Below, one piece after another: positions 44,396 to 53,123 of a stretch of DNA of 64,000 nucleotides. The position numbers and the translations under genes were made by a program. Location of the stretch: positions 1 to 64,000 of the forward strand of contig NZ_FNBD01000009.1 of NCBI RefSeq assembly GCF_900102165.1, in the 5' to 3' direction. Under the pieces are notes generated by a model. It was not told the origin of the DNA. It saw nothing but the letters and a program-made list of their open reading frames with translations, and made no database searches. Positions within the stretch are counted from its first letter, which is position 1. Each line of letters starts with the position of its first letter. Source of the DNA: Cellulophaga baltica (GTDB taxonomy: Bacteria; Bacteroidota; Bacteroidia; Flavobacteriales; Flavobacteriaceae).

Positions 44396-45624
44396 GACTT
44401 TTTTATCATTTTAATGGTGTAGTATCCTAGAAGTGCAATTATTAAAAGCATAATTGCCCAAAGCCATTTTTTATTTTCGAATAAAGCTTGAACTTCTGGT
44501 GCTGCTATAATTATTTCGCTACCTAATTCTTTTCCTAGTACTACTGCTTTTGCGGTAGCAGGAACTACATTATCCATTAGGTTAATGTCATAGATAGGTT
44601 CTGATACTTCTGGGTTTCCGTAACTTAGAAAGTATTGCCCGGGTTCTGTAAAGCGTCCAATCAACTCATGTTGGTATCCCTGTAATTCGATAGCGCCAAT
44701 TTTTAAAGGTTGGTTGTCTTGATTACTAATAGTGATTTTTAGTTTTTTAACCCTAGTGCTTATAAAATCAAATTCGTTTTTATTAATAGAGCTCAGAATA
44801 CTTGAAGATAAATTTCTGTATTGATAATGCCATCCAGTGGTTGTTTTAGTACTATCTGTAAGGTAGCTTATTTGAATAGGTCTTAAATAATTAAGGCCGT
44901 CTAGAACAGCGACTTTAATATGGCTTAAAGGCACTGCGTGGTTTAGTTCTAGGGCAATTATAGTTTCTTTTGTTTTTTGATTGTTTGTTACTTCCTCTTT
45001 AATTGGGGAATAGGTGTTGTAAGTTGCTGGGATCGTATTATTTTCAAAAATCATAGCGCTTTTAAACTCGGGATCTTCCGAAGTCTTAGCGGTAATTCTA
45101 TAATAGCTGTAGGTAGAAGTGGGGATTTTAGCGGTAGTGAATTTAAAGCTAGTTGCTTTATTTTCAATAGACAGTATTCGGTAGTCGTCGGCAATGGTAA
45201 ACCATTCCTTCTCATTATGTCCTCCTTCAATTTTTATATTGAAATCAAAATTTAGTTTGTCAAAATTCAAATAGATTTCGTTAATCTTCGAAGCATTCTC
45301 GACTTTAAACGTGTAGAAATAACTGTCGTTCGTATGGCTTTCATTTAAAACTTCAAAAGTAACGTCGTTAATTTTTTCAATACTCCTTTTTGCTTTTAAA
45401 GCATACGGTGCTTCTATAGTATCGTTTTTTATAATACCATATATGCGAATATCAGCTAGGTTTATCTTAGTTTTTTCGTAAAGCGATTCAGGTAATTCAA
45501 TGCTGTGCCATTGCTCAGAGATATCTTTTATTTCTCGTTTGTATTGATAGGTTTTCATTTGAGCAAACATACCTGTGCTCACTAAAAATAAAAGAATTAA
45601 AAGCTTAAAGGTCTTTTGGGTCAT
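44392..45624 (-). CDS. DUF3999-like envelope protein
   Basis: 410 residues from the ATG at 45624. Signal peptide (STGMFA|QM). A long beta-rich extracytoplasmic region follows (KTYQYKREIKDI, YSYYRITAKTSEDPEF), with a single C-terminal transmembrane helix (about 388-405) and a KKS tail. Resembles DUF3999 proteins, which I recall lying beside DUF2339 genes in other bacteria. It overlaps the upstream DUF2339 gene by 20 bases. Function unknown. Confidence 0.75.
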   Translation of the reverse strand: MTQKTFKLLILLFLVSTGMFAQMKTYQYKREIKDISEQWHSIELPESLYEKTKINLADIRIYGIIKNDTIEAPYALKAKRSIEKINDVTFEVLNESHTNDSYFYTFKVENASKINEIYLNFDKLNFDFNIKIEGGHNEKEWFTIADDYRILSIENKATSFKFTTAKIPTSTYSYYRITAKTSEDPEFKSAMIFENNTIPATYNTYSPIKEEVTNNQKTKETIIALELNHAVPLSHIKVAVLDGLNYLRPIQISYLTDSTKTTTGWHYQYRNLSSSILSSINKNEFDFISTRVKKLKITISNQDNQPLKIGAIELQGYQHELIGRFTEPGQYFLSYGNPEVSEPIYDINLMDNVVPATAKAVVLGKELGSEIIIAAPEVQALFENKKWLWAIMLLIIALLGYYTIKMIKKS

Positions 45625-48058
45625 TTTCAATTTGTTTGGTGTACTTGTTATATAAAAATGAAATAAGGAGTAAAAGTAATCCTAAGGATACAAATACAAT
45701 AGTTTTAGAGATGGTATCTAAATCGGCAATATCATAAAAGAATAGTTTTACTAGTGTAGCACCAAAAAGTGCAATTCCGCTCACACGGATATGTTTTTTT
45801 CTTTTCCAAATACCAATCACGACCATGAATAAGGAATAGGCGCCCCAGAGGATACTTAAATTCATTTTGTATGATCCAGAAGAACCAGCAAGATCCATCC
45901 AATGCAATAGTTCACTACTTAGGATCCATAGGATAATGAGGTGTAAGAATATTTGAAATACATTCTTAATTTTTAAATTCAAATAGTCTTGCTTGGTGTA
46001 CCAGTATATCGTGTATACTAGAAATGCCAAAACGGCTAATGAAATATATCTTATATAGAGGTAGTAACTACCTATGCTGTAATGCTCGCCCAGATATTGC
46101 GCAATATAATTTTCTCTGAGCGTGCTAATAATTAATAATCCTCCAATTAGGAATGTAAATGTAAGGATGTTATTAATAACAAAGTTCACGATGGCTAATG
46201 TGCTATTTTTTATAAGCTTGATGTTAGCTACGGCCAAAATAGAAAAGAACAGCAAGGAGTAATTTATAAGCCAAATACTTTTAAAATCTATTAAATTGTA
46301 ATTGCGTGTGCTGCCTAAATTACCCGCTTCATTGGTGTAGTTTATAAATGAATCTAGGAATTGTTGCTCCCAGTAATTATCTATTTCAAGGGAGAAGGCT
46401 AAATAGCAAATAATAAGCAATCCTATAGGAATTAAGAATCCCATGATTTTATCCATTGCTTTTTTTGGCGCTTCTAAATCTTGGAATTTCTCAGCTTTAT
46501 TCAGCCAAGTAATAAAGCCAAACGCAATAATAACCAGTAGGGAGCTTAAGAAATTGCTATTGAAAATAGGGCTTATTCTTTCCTTAGAAGGGTTTAAATC
46601 ATACAGGTGAGACCAATCTTCTAGAAGGCTTATAAATGCTATGACTATTAAGATGTAGGAGAGGTTTTTGTATACGGTGATTTTTTTGGTGGTAGCAAAC
46701 CAATACAGGGTGGCAGCTTCAATAGCCCATAGAATGGTAACCCAGCTTCCGTCTAGTTGTACTGGAATGGTTATAGTAATAAAAGTTAACACTAAGGCTG
46801 CTATTAAATAGAATAGTTTTTTGTCTACCAATTTCTTTTTGTAAACAATCACCGTTGGTATAAAATGTATCATGGCATTGCCTAGGGTAAATAGTCCTAA
46901 TAATTCTTTTCCAAACGTTGCATGCGAGTCTAGTAGGTAGTAGCCAATACCGTAGAAGAAAAATGAATTAAGGAAAAGTAAAATGACATCTGTAGCTTGG
47001 AATTTTTCATTTTTCAAGGTCTTATAGGCTAAAAACATGCAATAGAAAAGGATGAAAAAGATGCTCAAGAATGTAAATGCAAATCTGAAATCTTCAACGT
47101 AATAATAGTCTTTTACAATCCATCCTAAGTAGATTAACCAGGTAAACCCAAACGAAACATAGTACAGTGATTTCCAGTATTTCTTAAATGAAATGATTAG
47201 AATCCCAATATTGATAATAGTCATGTAGCTAAAAAGTGCAGTTACATTACCAGAGTTATTACTTAGTAAAAAAGGGATAGAATAGGCGCCTACTAACCCT
47301 AAATGGGCAATGATTTGCTTGTCGTAATTTATGGCAGCGACGACTGTAAAAACAGTGAGGAGTGTCATTACTCCAAAAGCAACCAGCTGCGGGAATAGTC
47401 CGTAAAAATCATACCCCATGAATGTGATGAAATACATCATGGTGATCGCTCCACTAACCAACACAGCACTAAAATTTAAGTATTTGACTTTTAGTTTTAG
47501 TCCAGCGGCCAGTAATCCAAATGAAAATAAATAGCCTAGAATAATACGAGTTAATGGGCTGATAAGATTATTTTCAATACTATATTTTACGCCAATGATA
47601 ACGCCAATGATAGTGATTAGAATACCAACTTTGTTTATTAAGTTCTCTCCGATGAATTTTTCTAAGCTCGATTTTTTTGGAGGGAGTTGGTTGGTGTTTT
47701 TGTTGTTTGAAGTCTGTAATGGTACTTCTGTTTTTACATAAGACTCTGTAACTACTGGAGCACTTGCTTCTAAAATAGGTTCTGGACTTTTTTCTTTTTC
47801 GTTGGCTCCTGTTTTTATTTCTGGCGTTACTTTTTCTACTGTAAATTCCTTTTCGTCAATTTTTGGAGCGTCAATTACTTTGTCAACCACAGGAGTTTCG
47901 GGAGTTTCTAAAGGGGTAACTTTTATAAATTGCCCTTTTTTAAGGTCTTCAATCTCCTTATAAGCAGCCATTAAGTTTTTAGCAAAACTCTCTTGTTTGC
48001 TTAAAAGTTCTTCAAGCTTTTGTTCAAGTAACTTTATTTGGTCTTGTTGGTTGTTCAT
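45605..48058 (-). CDS. DUF2339 polytopic membrane protein
   Basis: 817 residues. Residues 1-50 form a coiled coil (EQKLEELLSKQES), then a Pro/Glu-rich cytosolic linker to about 125, a conserved entry motif FIGENLINKVGILITIIGVIIG, and some 22-25 hydrophobic helices. DUF2339 proteins are very large multi-helix envelope proteins of unknown activity. Translationally coupled to the DUF3999-like gene. Confidence 0.85.
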   Translation of the reverse strand: MNNQQDQIKLLEQKLEELLSKQESFAKNLMAAYKEIEDLKKGQFIKVTPLETPETPVVDKVIDAPKIDEKEFTVEKVTPEIKTGANEKEKSPEPILEASAPVVTESYVKTEVPLQTSNNKNTNQLPPKKSSLEKFIGENLINKVGILITIIGVIIGVKYSIENNLISPLTRIILGYLFSFGLLAAGLKLKVKYLNFSAVLVSGAITMMYFITFMGYDFYGLFPQLVAFGVMTLLTVFTVVAAINYDKQIIAHLGLVGAYSIPFLLSNNSGNVTALFSYMTIINIGILIISFKKYWKSLYYVSFGFTWLIYLGWIVKDYYYVEDFRFAFTFLSIFFILFYCMFLAYKTLKNEKFQATDVILLFLNSFFFYGIGYYLLDSHATFGKELLGLFTLGNAMIHFIPTVIVYKKKLVDKKLFYLIAALVLTFITITIPVQLDGSWVTILWAIEAATLYWFATTKKITVYKNLSYILIVIAFISLLEDWSHLYDLNPSKERISPIFNSNFLSSLLVIIAFGFITWLNKAEKFQDLEAPKKAMDKIMGFLIPIGLLIICYLAFSLEIDNYWEQQFLDSFINYTNEAGNLGSTRNYNLIDFKSIWLINYSLLFFSILAVANIKLIKNSTLAIVNFVINNILTFTFLIGGLLIISTLRENYIAQYLGEHYSIGSYYLYIRYISLAVLAFLVYTIYWYTKQDYLNLKIKNVFQIFLHLIILWILSSELLHWMDLAGSSGSYKMNLSILWGAYSLFMVVIGIWKRKKHIRVSGIALFGATLVKLFFYDIADLDTISKTIVFVSLGLLLLLISFLYNKYTKQIENDPKDL

Positions 48059-48113
48059 ATGGTTGTATGTAAAGCGAGAGTATATCTTTAGGATAACTCA
48101 CCTTTGCTAGTAA

Positions 48114-49265
48114 TTATTGCTTTTTTAGTTGTAGTTCTTGCTGATAGAGTTGTCTGCCTAGTTCTGCTAAAAAAGGAATACCAATGGTGTCATACTCATA
48201 AGTATCATCATTATATATCTTATTACCGTTTACTAAAATAGTAGCAGTTAATAAAAATTCTATTTTATTGATGCTGTCTTTGATATAAGCGCAGTCTGTA
48301 AGTGTGCCATACGCATAGCCTACCTTATTGTAAATCTGAATAGTATTGGGTATTGGGTCTGGGTTGTCGCCAAACATAAAGAACTTTACATAACTATCAT
48401 AATACATTGTAGCGTCGTATCCATTTTCTCGTGGTAGGGAACGCATTGTTCGAAGTATAAAATCTCTTTGTGCTGCACTAATCTTAAATTGCTCTTCCTG
48501 TTTAAATTTTTCAGGAAAAATTATTCGCTTTAATACTTGGTGCTGTGCTTCAATGGGATAATAGTTTTTTTGTTCAAAATTAAAAGGCTCTTTAACGAGT
48601 AAATCATCCTCGTCAAGGTAACCTACTCCTTTTTTAGTGCTAAGTATTTTGAGGGGTTTAATCACACTATTAATACCCTTGTTTCGTATTCTGGTGGTGC
48701 TATCATTCATATAAATGATAATTGGCTTTGTGGTAATATCGTCTGCATTATCTACTCCTAAGCGGTGTGCTATGCGAACATTTTTTATTCCTTTACTGCG
48801 TAATGCCTGATTAATGGTGTCTTGACCTACAAACTCAAATAATCTATTATAAGCGTTGTTATCACTAACGGCAAAAATTTTAGTTATTTCTTTTGCTATG
48901 GTGGTTTCTATAGTGTCGCCTTCTATATAAAATTTAGTAGTTAGATTTACATCAGGAATTTTATTAATCTCTTCTAAAGCAAGAATAGCAATGGGTAATT
49001 TTACGCTGCTTGCAGGGTAGAAATAATGGGTGGCATCGGTTTGAAAGTCATGATCTGTAAATAAAACCTCCCCGTTTTTTCGTTGTATTTGGGTGAATTT
49101 TATTTGTACTTCATATTTATTGATGCTGTCTACAACATTTTTAATTTTAGGGGATGTGGCTTTTAAAGCGGATTCAATAGGGTGTGAGAATTCTATTTTA
49201 GATTTCTCTTTGCAACTTGTGATAAGCAGTAGAAAGAAAATAATGCTAATTGGTTTAGAAAGCAT
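48114..49265 (-). CDS. class A beta-lactamase-like serine hydrolase, lipoprotein
   Basis: 383 residues. Lipobox LLLITSC. SxxK in PASSVKLPIAIL, SDN in AVSDNNAYN, and KVG where KTG is usual (YNKVGYAYGTLTDCAY). The region around Glu166 of true class A enzymes is not clearly conserved and the protein is about 100 residues longer. I lean to a cell-wall peptide hydrolase or D-Ala peptidase-like role, with beta-lactamase as the alternative. It is 55 bases upstream of the DUF2339 gene. Confidence 0.82.
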   Translation of the reverse strand: MLSKPISIIFFLLLITSCKEKSKIEFSHPIESALKATSPKIKNVVDSINKYEVQIKFTQIQRKNGEVLFTDHDFQTDATHYFYPASSVKLPIAILALEEINKIPDVNLTTKFYIEGDTIETTIAKEITKIFAVSDNNAYNRLFEFVGQDTINQALRSKGIKNVRIAHRLGVDNADDITTKPIIIYMNDSTTRIRNKGINSVIKPLKILSTKKGVGYLDEDDLLVKEPFNFEQKNYYPIEAQHQVLKRIIFPEKFKQEEQFKISAAQRDFILRTMRSLPRENGYDATMYYDSYVKFFMFGDNPDPIPNTIQIYNKVGYAYGTLTDCAYIKDSINKIEFLLTATILVNGNKIYNDDTYEYDTIGIPFLAELGRQLYQQELQLKKQ

Positions 49266-49276
49266 TGGTGTTGGGT

Positions 49277-49519
49277 TTATGGGTTGTATAATTCTCCTCG
49301 GTGCGGTTTTAAAGCGTCTCTAACCTTAAGCATTTCTGATTCTTCTACCACCAAAAACGCTAAGCTATACATGTCATTTACATGTTGTACATCCGTAATA
49401 TTTAGTTGTAATTTTTCTGCAGCAATAAATTCTTTTAAATGAATGACGTGGTGTTCTGCGGTCTTAGCAGCTGCAGGACCTCGAAAATCCCATATCAATT
49501 TAATTTTTTTAGTACTCAT
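49277..49519 (-). CDS. small conserved cytosolic protein, function unknown
   Basis: 80 residues, starting MSTKKIKLIWDFRGPAAAKTAEHH. Two His in tandem and an alpha/beta composition, no cysteine or membrane segment. The ferredoxin-like alternation of strands and helices is all I can describe. It lies 11 bases before the class A-like hydrolase gene on the same strand. Confidence 0.7.
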   Translation of the reverse strand: MSTKKIKLIWDFRGPAAAKTAEHHVIHLKEFIAAEKLQLNITDVQHVNDMYSLAFLVVEESEMLKVRDALKPHRGELYNP

Positions 49520-49643
49520 AGTGTAAAATTAATCAAGTGTTGTATTCTTTTTATCCCTTAATACAGGGATAATTCTAAAGGGAAAGTTAAAAGTACTTGA
49601 AATTTGTTAGAAATTAGGAACTTGCACAACATCCGTTATTTGT

Positions 49644-49651
49644 TATTTTTG
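49644..49651 (+). promoter_or_regulatory. -7 box four bases from the chaperone gene start
   Basis: TATTTTTG fits TAnnTTTG and is separated from ATG 49656 by four bases, so the mRNA is probably leaderless. Confidence 0.5.
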
Positions 49652-49655
49652 CAAG

Positions 49656-50546
49656 ATGCAGTTACAAAACATTATTTTATTTAAAAAGGTACGCGTTGTA
49701 TCTGTGTTTGTGCTTTTGGCTACAGGTATTTCATGTGGTTCAATTTTTAAGAAAGAAGAAGATAGAGAGCCGCTAGCACGTGTCGGGAAATCTTATCTAT
49801 ATAAGGATGATGTTGAAGCCTTGCTAAAGGATAATGTGTCTAAAGAAGATAGTGCTTCTTTTGTAACTAATTATATCAATAATTGGGCAACGAAACAATT
49901 ACTACTTTCCAAATCTAAAATCAATTTACCCGAAGAGCAGCTAAAAGAATTCAATCAACTTATAGAAAATTATAAGACAGATTTGTATACCCGCGCCTAT
50001 AAAGAAGCATTGGTGAGTCAAACAGAGGATACTATTGTTACTGATGCACAGCTTAGTAGTTTTTACGAGAGAGAAAAAGAAAACTTCATGCTGAAAGAAA
50101 AGTTGGTGAAACTTAGGTTTATTGAGCTCTCTGCGCAGTTTTTAGATAAGGATCAAGTGGCGTCGCGTTTAGATCGTTTTAATGCGAAAGATCAGAAGTT
50201 CTTAGATTCTATTGGAATACAATTTAAAAATCTAAATTTCAATGATTCTATTTGGGTGAAAGCCTCTAGAATTGTGAATGAAATTCCGCCCTTAACCTTT
50301 GAAAATGAGGATAGATACTTAAAAAAATCACAATTTTTTGAATTACAGGATTCAATAGGGGTATATTTGGCGAAGGTTACTGATGTGTTGAATACGAACG
50401 ATACGGCTCCATTGTTGTTTGTTAAACCCTCAATAAAACAAATTTTATTAAACAGGAGACGGTTAGAATTAATTAGAAAATTGGAAACCGAAATTATTGA
50501 TGATGCAATTAAGGATAAAGAATTTGAAGTTTATGTTAAAGATTAA
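49656..50546 (+). CDS. SurA-like periplasmic chaperone lipoprotein
   Basis: 296 residues. Lipobox LATGISC. The N-terminal helical region (ARVGKSYLYKDDVEALL, YINNWATKQLLLSKSK) is SurA/PpiD-like, followed by a linker and C-terminal helices, with no clear parvulin catalytic core. The paired downstream gene encodes the double-parvulin form. Together they likely handle outer-membrane protein folding. The stop overlaps the downstream gene's ATG region by 14 bases. Confidence 0.82.
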   Translation: MQLQNIILFKKVRVVSVFVLLATGISCGSIFKKEEDREPLARVGKSYLYKDDVEALLKDNVSKEDSASFVTNYINNWATKQLLLSKSKINLPEEQLKEFNQLIENYKTDLYTRAYKEALVSQTEDTIVTDAQLSSFYEREKENFMLKEKLVKLRFIELSAQFLDKDQVASRLDRFNAKDQKFLDSIGIQFKNLNFNDSIWVKASRIVNEIPPLTFENEDRYLKKSQFFELQDSIGVYLAKVTDVLNTNDTAPLLFVKPSIKQILLNRRRLELIRKLETEIIDDAIKDKEFEVYVKD

Positions 50547-51966
50547 GAACACGATTACCCTTTTAGTAGTACTTTTTGTTGGAATACTAAATGCACAAGA
50601 AGAAGTTATTGAAACTCCTGTAGAAGAAGTAAGTGATGTTGCTGTTGTAGCGGTGGCTGCAGATTCTCTAAAACCTTTCAAAAAAATAAAATTAGATGGT
50701 GTTGCTGCAGTAGTGGGTGATTATTTAATTTTAGAATCGGATATTGATAAGACATTAATTGATTTGCGTAACCAAGGTGTTTCGGCAGATGATGTTTCTC
50801 GTTGCGGATTATTAGGGAAGTTAATGGAAGATCGGTTGTATGCGCATCAAGCAGTTCAAGATAGTATTTTGGTGGCAGATGATGAGGTGAACGCTACGAG
50901 TGATGCTCAAATACAGCAATTGGTATCTAGAGTAGGTTCTATGGAAAAAGTATTGTCTTTTTATAAAAAAACAGATGAGGAAAGCTTTAGAGAAGAATTA
51001 TATAAGATTAATAAACTTCGTATGCTTTCGGAGCGTATGCAACGTAGTATTGTTGAAGAGATAGAAATTACACCAGAAGAAGTACGTCAATTCTATAATA
51101 AAATACCAGAAGATCAACGTCCGGTTTTTGGATCAGAATTAGAAATAGCTCAAATTGTTAAAAAGCCTGTTGCGCCAGAAGAAGAGAAGCAAAAGGTAAT
51201 AGATCGTTTGAACAGAATTCGTGAAGATATTTTAGAAAAAGGATCTAGTTTCTCTATTAAAGCGATATTAAATAGCGAGGATCCTGGTTCGAAGCAAAAC
51301 GGTGGGTTTTATAAAATAGATAAGCAAACAGGATTTGTAAAAGAATTTAAAGATGTTGCCTTTAGTTTAAACGTAGGTGAAGTTTCTGAGCCTTTTGAAA
51401 CCACTTTTGGATATCATATTATTACGGTAGAAAAGATCTTGGGGCAAGAGCGCGAAATTCGTCATATTCTTATGATTCCTAAGGTGCCACAAAGCGCTTT
51501 AGATGAAGCTAAGCAGGAATTAGATACTATTCGTAATCAGATTATATCAGGGAAATATACGTTTGCACAGGCAGCGTTAAATTTCTCAGATCAGAAAGAG
51601 ACAAAATTTGATGGAGGCCAATTGCGTAACCCTGCAGATTATAGTGCGCGTTTTGAGCTTACCAATATGGATCCTACTTTTTACAACCAGATTCGTAATT
51701 TAAAGGACAACGAGATTTCTCAGCCTATTTTAGAAGAAGATCCTCGTGAAGGTGCAAGTTTTAAGATTATGAAGATTACCAATCGTCATGATGAGCATGT
51801 AGCAGATTTTTCTAAGGATTATATTAAGATTCAGGAATTAGCAAAAACACAAAAGCAAGCAGATGCTATTGCAAAATGGATGGCTGAACATATTGAAGAA
51901 ACTTACATTAGTGTAAATGAAACCAATAAAGGTTGTGAATTTGCAAATAACTGGATAAAAGAATAA
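50533..51966 (+). CDS. SurA-like peptidyl-prolyl isomerase
   Basis: 477 residues from the ATG at 50533; an upstream ATG at 50497 would precede the signal peptide. Signal peptide (LNA|QEE), SurA N-terminal helices ([16 protein letters not shown]), and two parvulin domains near 205-305 ([22 protein letters not shown]) and 310-420 ([11 protein letters not shown]). It assists outer-membrane protein folding in the periplasm. The MoxR ATPase gene follows four bases later. Confidence 0.9.
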   Translation: MLKIKNTITLLVVLFVGILNAQEEVIETPVEEVSDVAVVAVAADSLKPFKKIKLDGVAAVVGDYLILESDIDKTLIDLRNQGVSADDVSRCGLLGKLMEDRLYAHQAVQDSILVADDEVNATSDAQIQQLVSRVGSMEKVLSFYKKTDEESFREELYKINKLRMLSERMQRSIVEEIEITPEEVRQFYNKIPEDQRPVFGSELEIAQIVKKPVAPEEEKQKVIDRLNRIREDILEKGSSFSIKAILNSEDPGSKQNGGFYKIDKQTGFVKEFKDVAFSLNVGEVSEPFETTFGYHIITVEKILGQEREIRHILMIPKVPQSALDEAKQELDTIRNQIISGKYTFAQAALNFSDQKETKFDGGQLRNPADYSARFELTNMDPTFYNQIRNLKDNEISQPILEEDPREGASFKIMKITNRHDEHVADFSKDYIKIQELAKTQKQADAIAKWMAEHIEETYISVNETNKGCEFANNWIKE

Positions 51967-51970
51967 GTTC

Positions 51971-52924
51971 ATGTCTGATGTTACTGCCATACATAATCTT
52001 GTTGAAAAACACCTTGCTTTAAAAGGAGAAATCGCCAAAGTTATTGTTGGCCAAACAGAAGTAGTAGAACAGATTTTATTATCTGTATATACTGGTGGGC
52101 ACTCTCTTTTGATAGGGGTACCTGGTTTGGCAAAAACATTAATGGTAAATACGATTGCACAAACATTAGGTTTAGATTTTAAAAGAATTCAGTTTACACC
52201 AGATTTAATGCCTAGTGATATTCTAGGGAGTGAAATTCTAGATCAAAATAGAACGTTTAAATTTATCAAAGGTCCAATATTTTCTAATATTATTTTGGCA
52301 GATGAGATAAATAGAACACCACCTAAAACGCAAGCAGCTTTATTAGAAGCAATGCAAGAGCGCTCTGTAACTATAGCCGGTGAAAATTATAAGTTACCTG
52401 CGCCGTATTTTGTATTGGCAACTCAAAACCCTATTGAGCAAGAAGGTACTTACCCTTTGCCGGAAGCGCAATTAGACCGTTTTATGTTTGCTATTGAACT
52501 CAAGTACCCTTCTATTAGTGAAGAAGTAGCCATTGTTAAGGCAACTACTTCAGATCTTAGAAACCAAATAAATGCCCTTTTCAATGCAGAAGAAATTATA
52601 GCAGTACAACAATTAGTACGAAGAATTCCAGTTCCAGATAATGTGGTAGATTATGCGGTGAGACTGGTAAATAGTACACGTGCTAATTTAGATACAGCTT
52701 CGGAGTATGTAAAACAGTATATTGATTGGGGTGCAGGTCCTAGAGCTTCACAAAATCTAATTTTAGGTGCAAAAGCACACGCAGCTATCAAAGGTAAATT
52801 CTCTCCAGATATTGAAGATGTTAAAGCCGTTGCTTTAGGGATCTTGAGACATCGAATAATAAAAAATTACAAAGCGGAAGCAGAAGGCATATCAGAGGAT
52901 GATATAATTCGCCAATTATTGTAG
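51971..52924 (+). CDS. MoxR family AAA+ ATPase
   Basis: 317 residues. Walker A GVPGLAKT, Walker [15 protein letters not shown], sensor and arginine-finger region [22 protein letters not shown]: the MoxR signature. MoxR ATPases act as chaperones that mature partners, often VWA or DUF58 proteins. No VWA/DUF58 (Bat-type) gene is present downstream here, so its usual partner is missing from this spot. Co-transcribed with the SurA-like genes. Confidence 0.92.
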   Translation: MSDVTAIHNLVEKHLALKGEIAKVIVGQTEVVEQILLSVYTGGHSLLIGVPGLAKTLMVNTIAQTLGLDFKRIQFTPDLMPSDILGSEILDQNRTFKFIKGPIFSNIILADEINRTPPKTQAALLEAMQERSVTIAGENYKLPAPYFVLATQNPIEQEGTYPLPEAQLDRFMFAIELKYPSISEEVAIVKATTSDLRNQINALFNAEEIIAVQQLVRRIPVPDNVVDYAVRLVNSTRANLDTASEYVKQYIDWGAGPRASQNLILGAKAHAAIKGKFSPDIEDVKAVALGILRHRIIKNYKAEAEGISEDDIIRQLL

Positions 52925-53077
52925 AAATCTCATCTGTATCAAACGTTTTCGTAAGAGATATTTTATAAAAAAGTACAATTAAATGTGGTATTCGTTTTTT
53001 TGAATACACTTTTCAAAATTTTTCTCAAATTACATTCAATCAATTCGTAAATCTTTTATTTAGGCTCAATATTTTAG

Positions 53078-53085
53078 TAATTTTG
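53078..53085 (+). promoter_or_regulatory. -7 box before the first aconitase gene
   Basis: TAATTTTG fits TAnnTTTG, 38 bases before the ATG. Confidence 0.45.
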
Positions 53086-53123
53086 CAAGATTGCAATAAC
53101 CTAAAAGTAGATTTTCTAAATAT

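Noticed and set aside
52988-53007. GTATTC/GAATAC hairpin after the MoxR gene as a terminator
   Set aside because: Only a six-base stem with a long loop and no clean T run; too weak to list.
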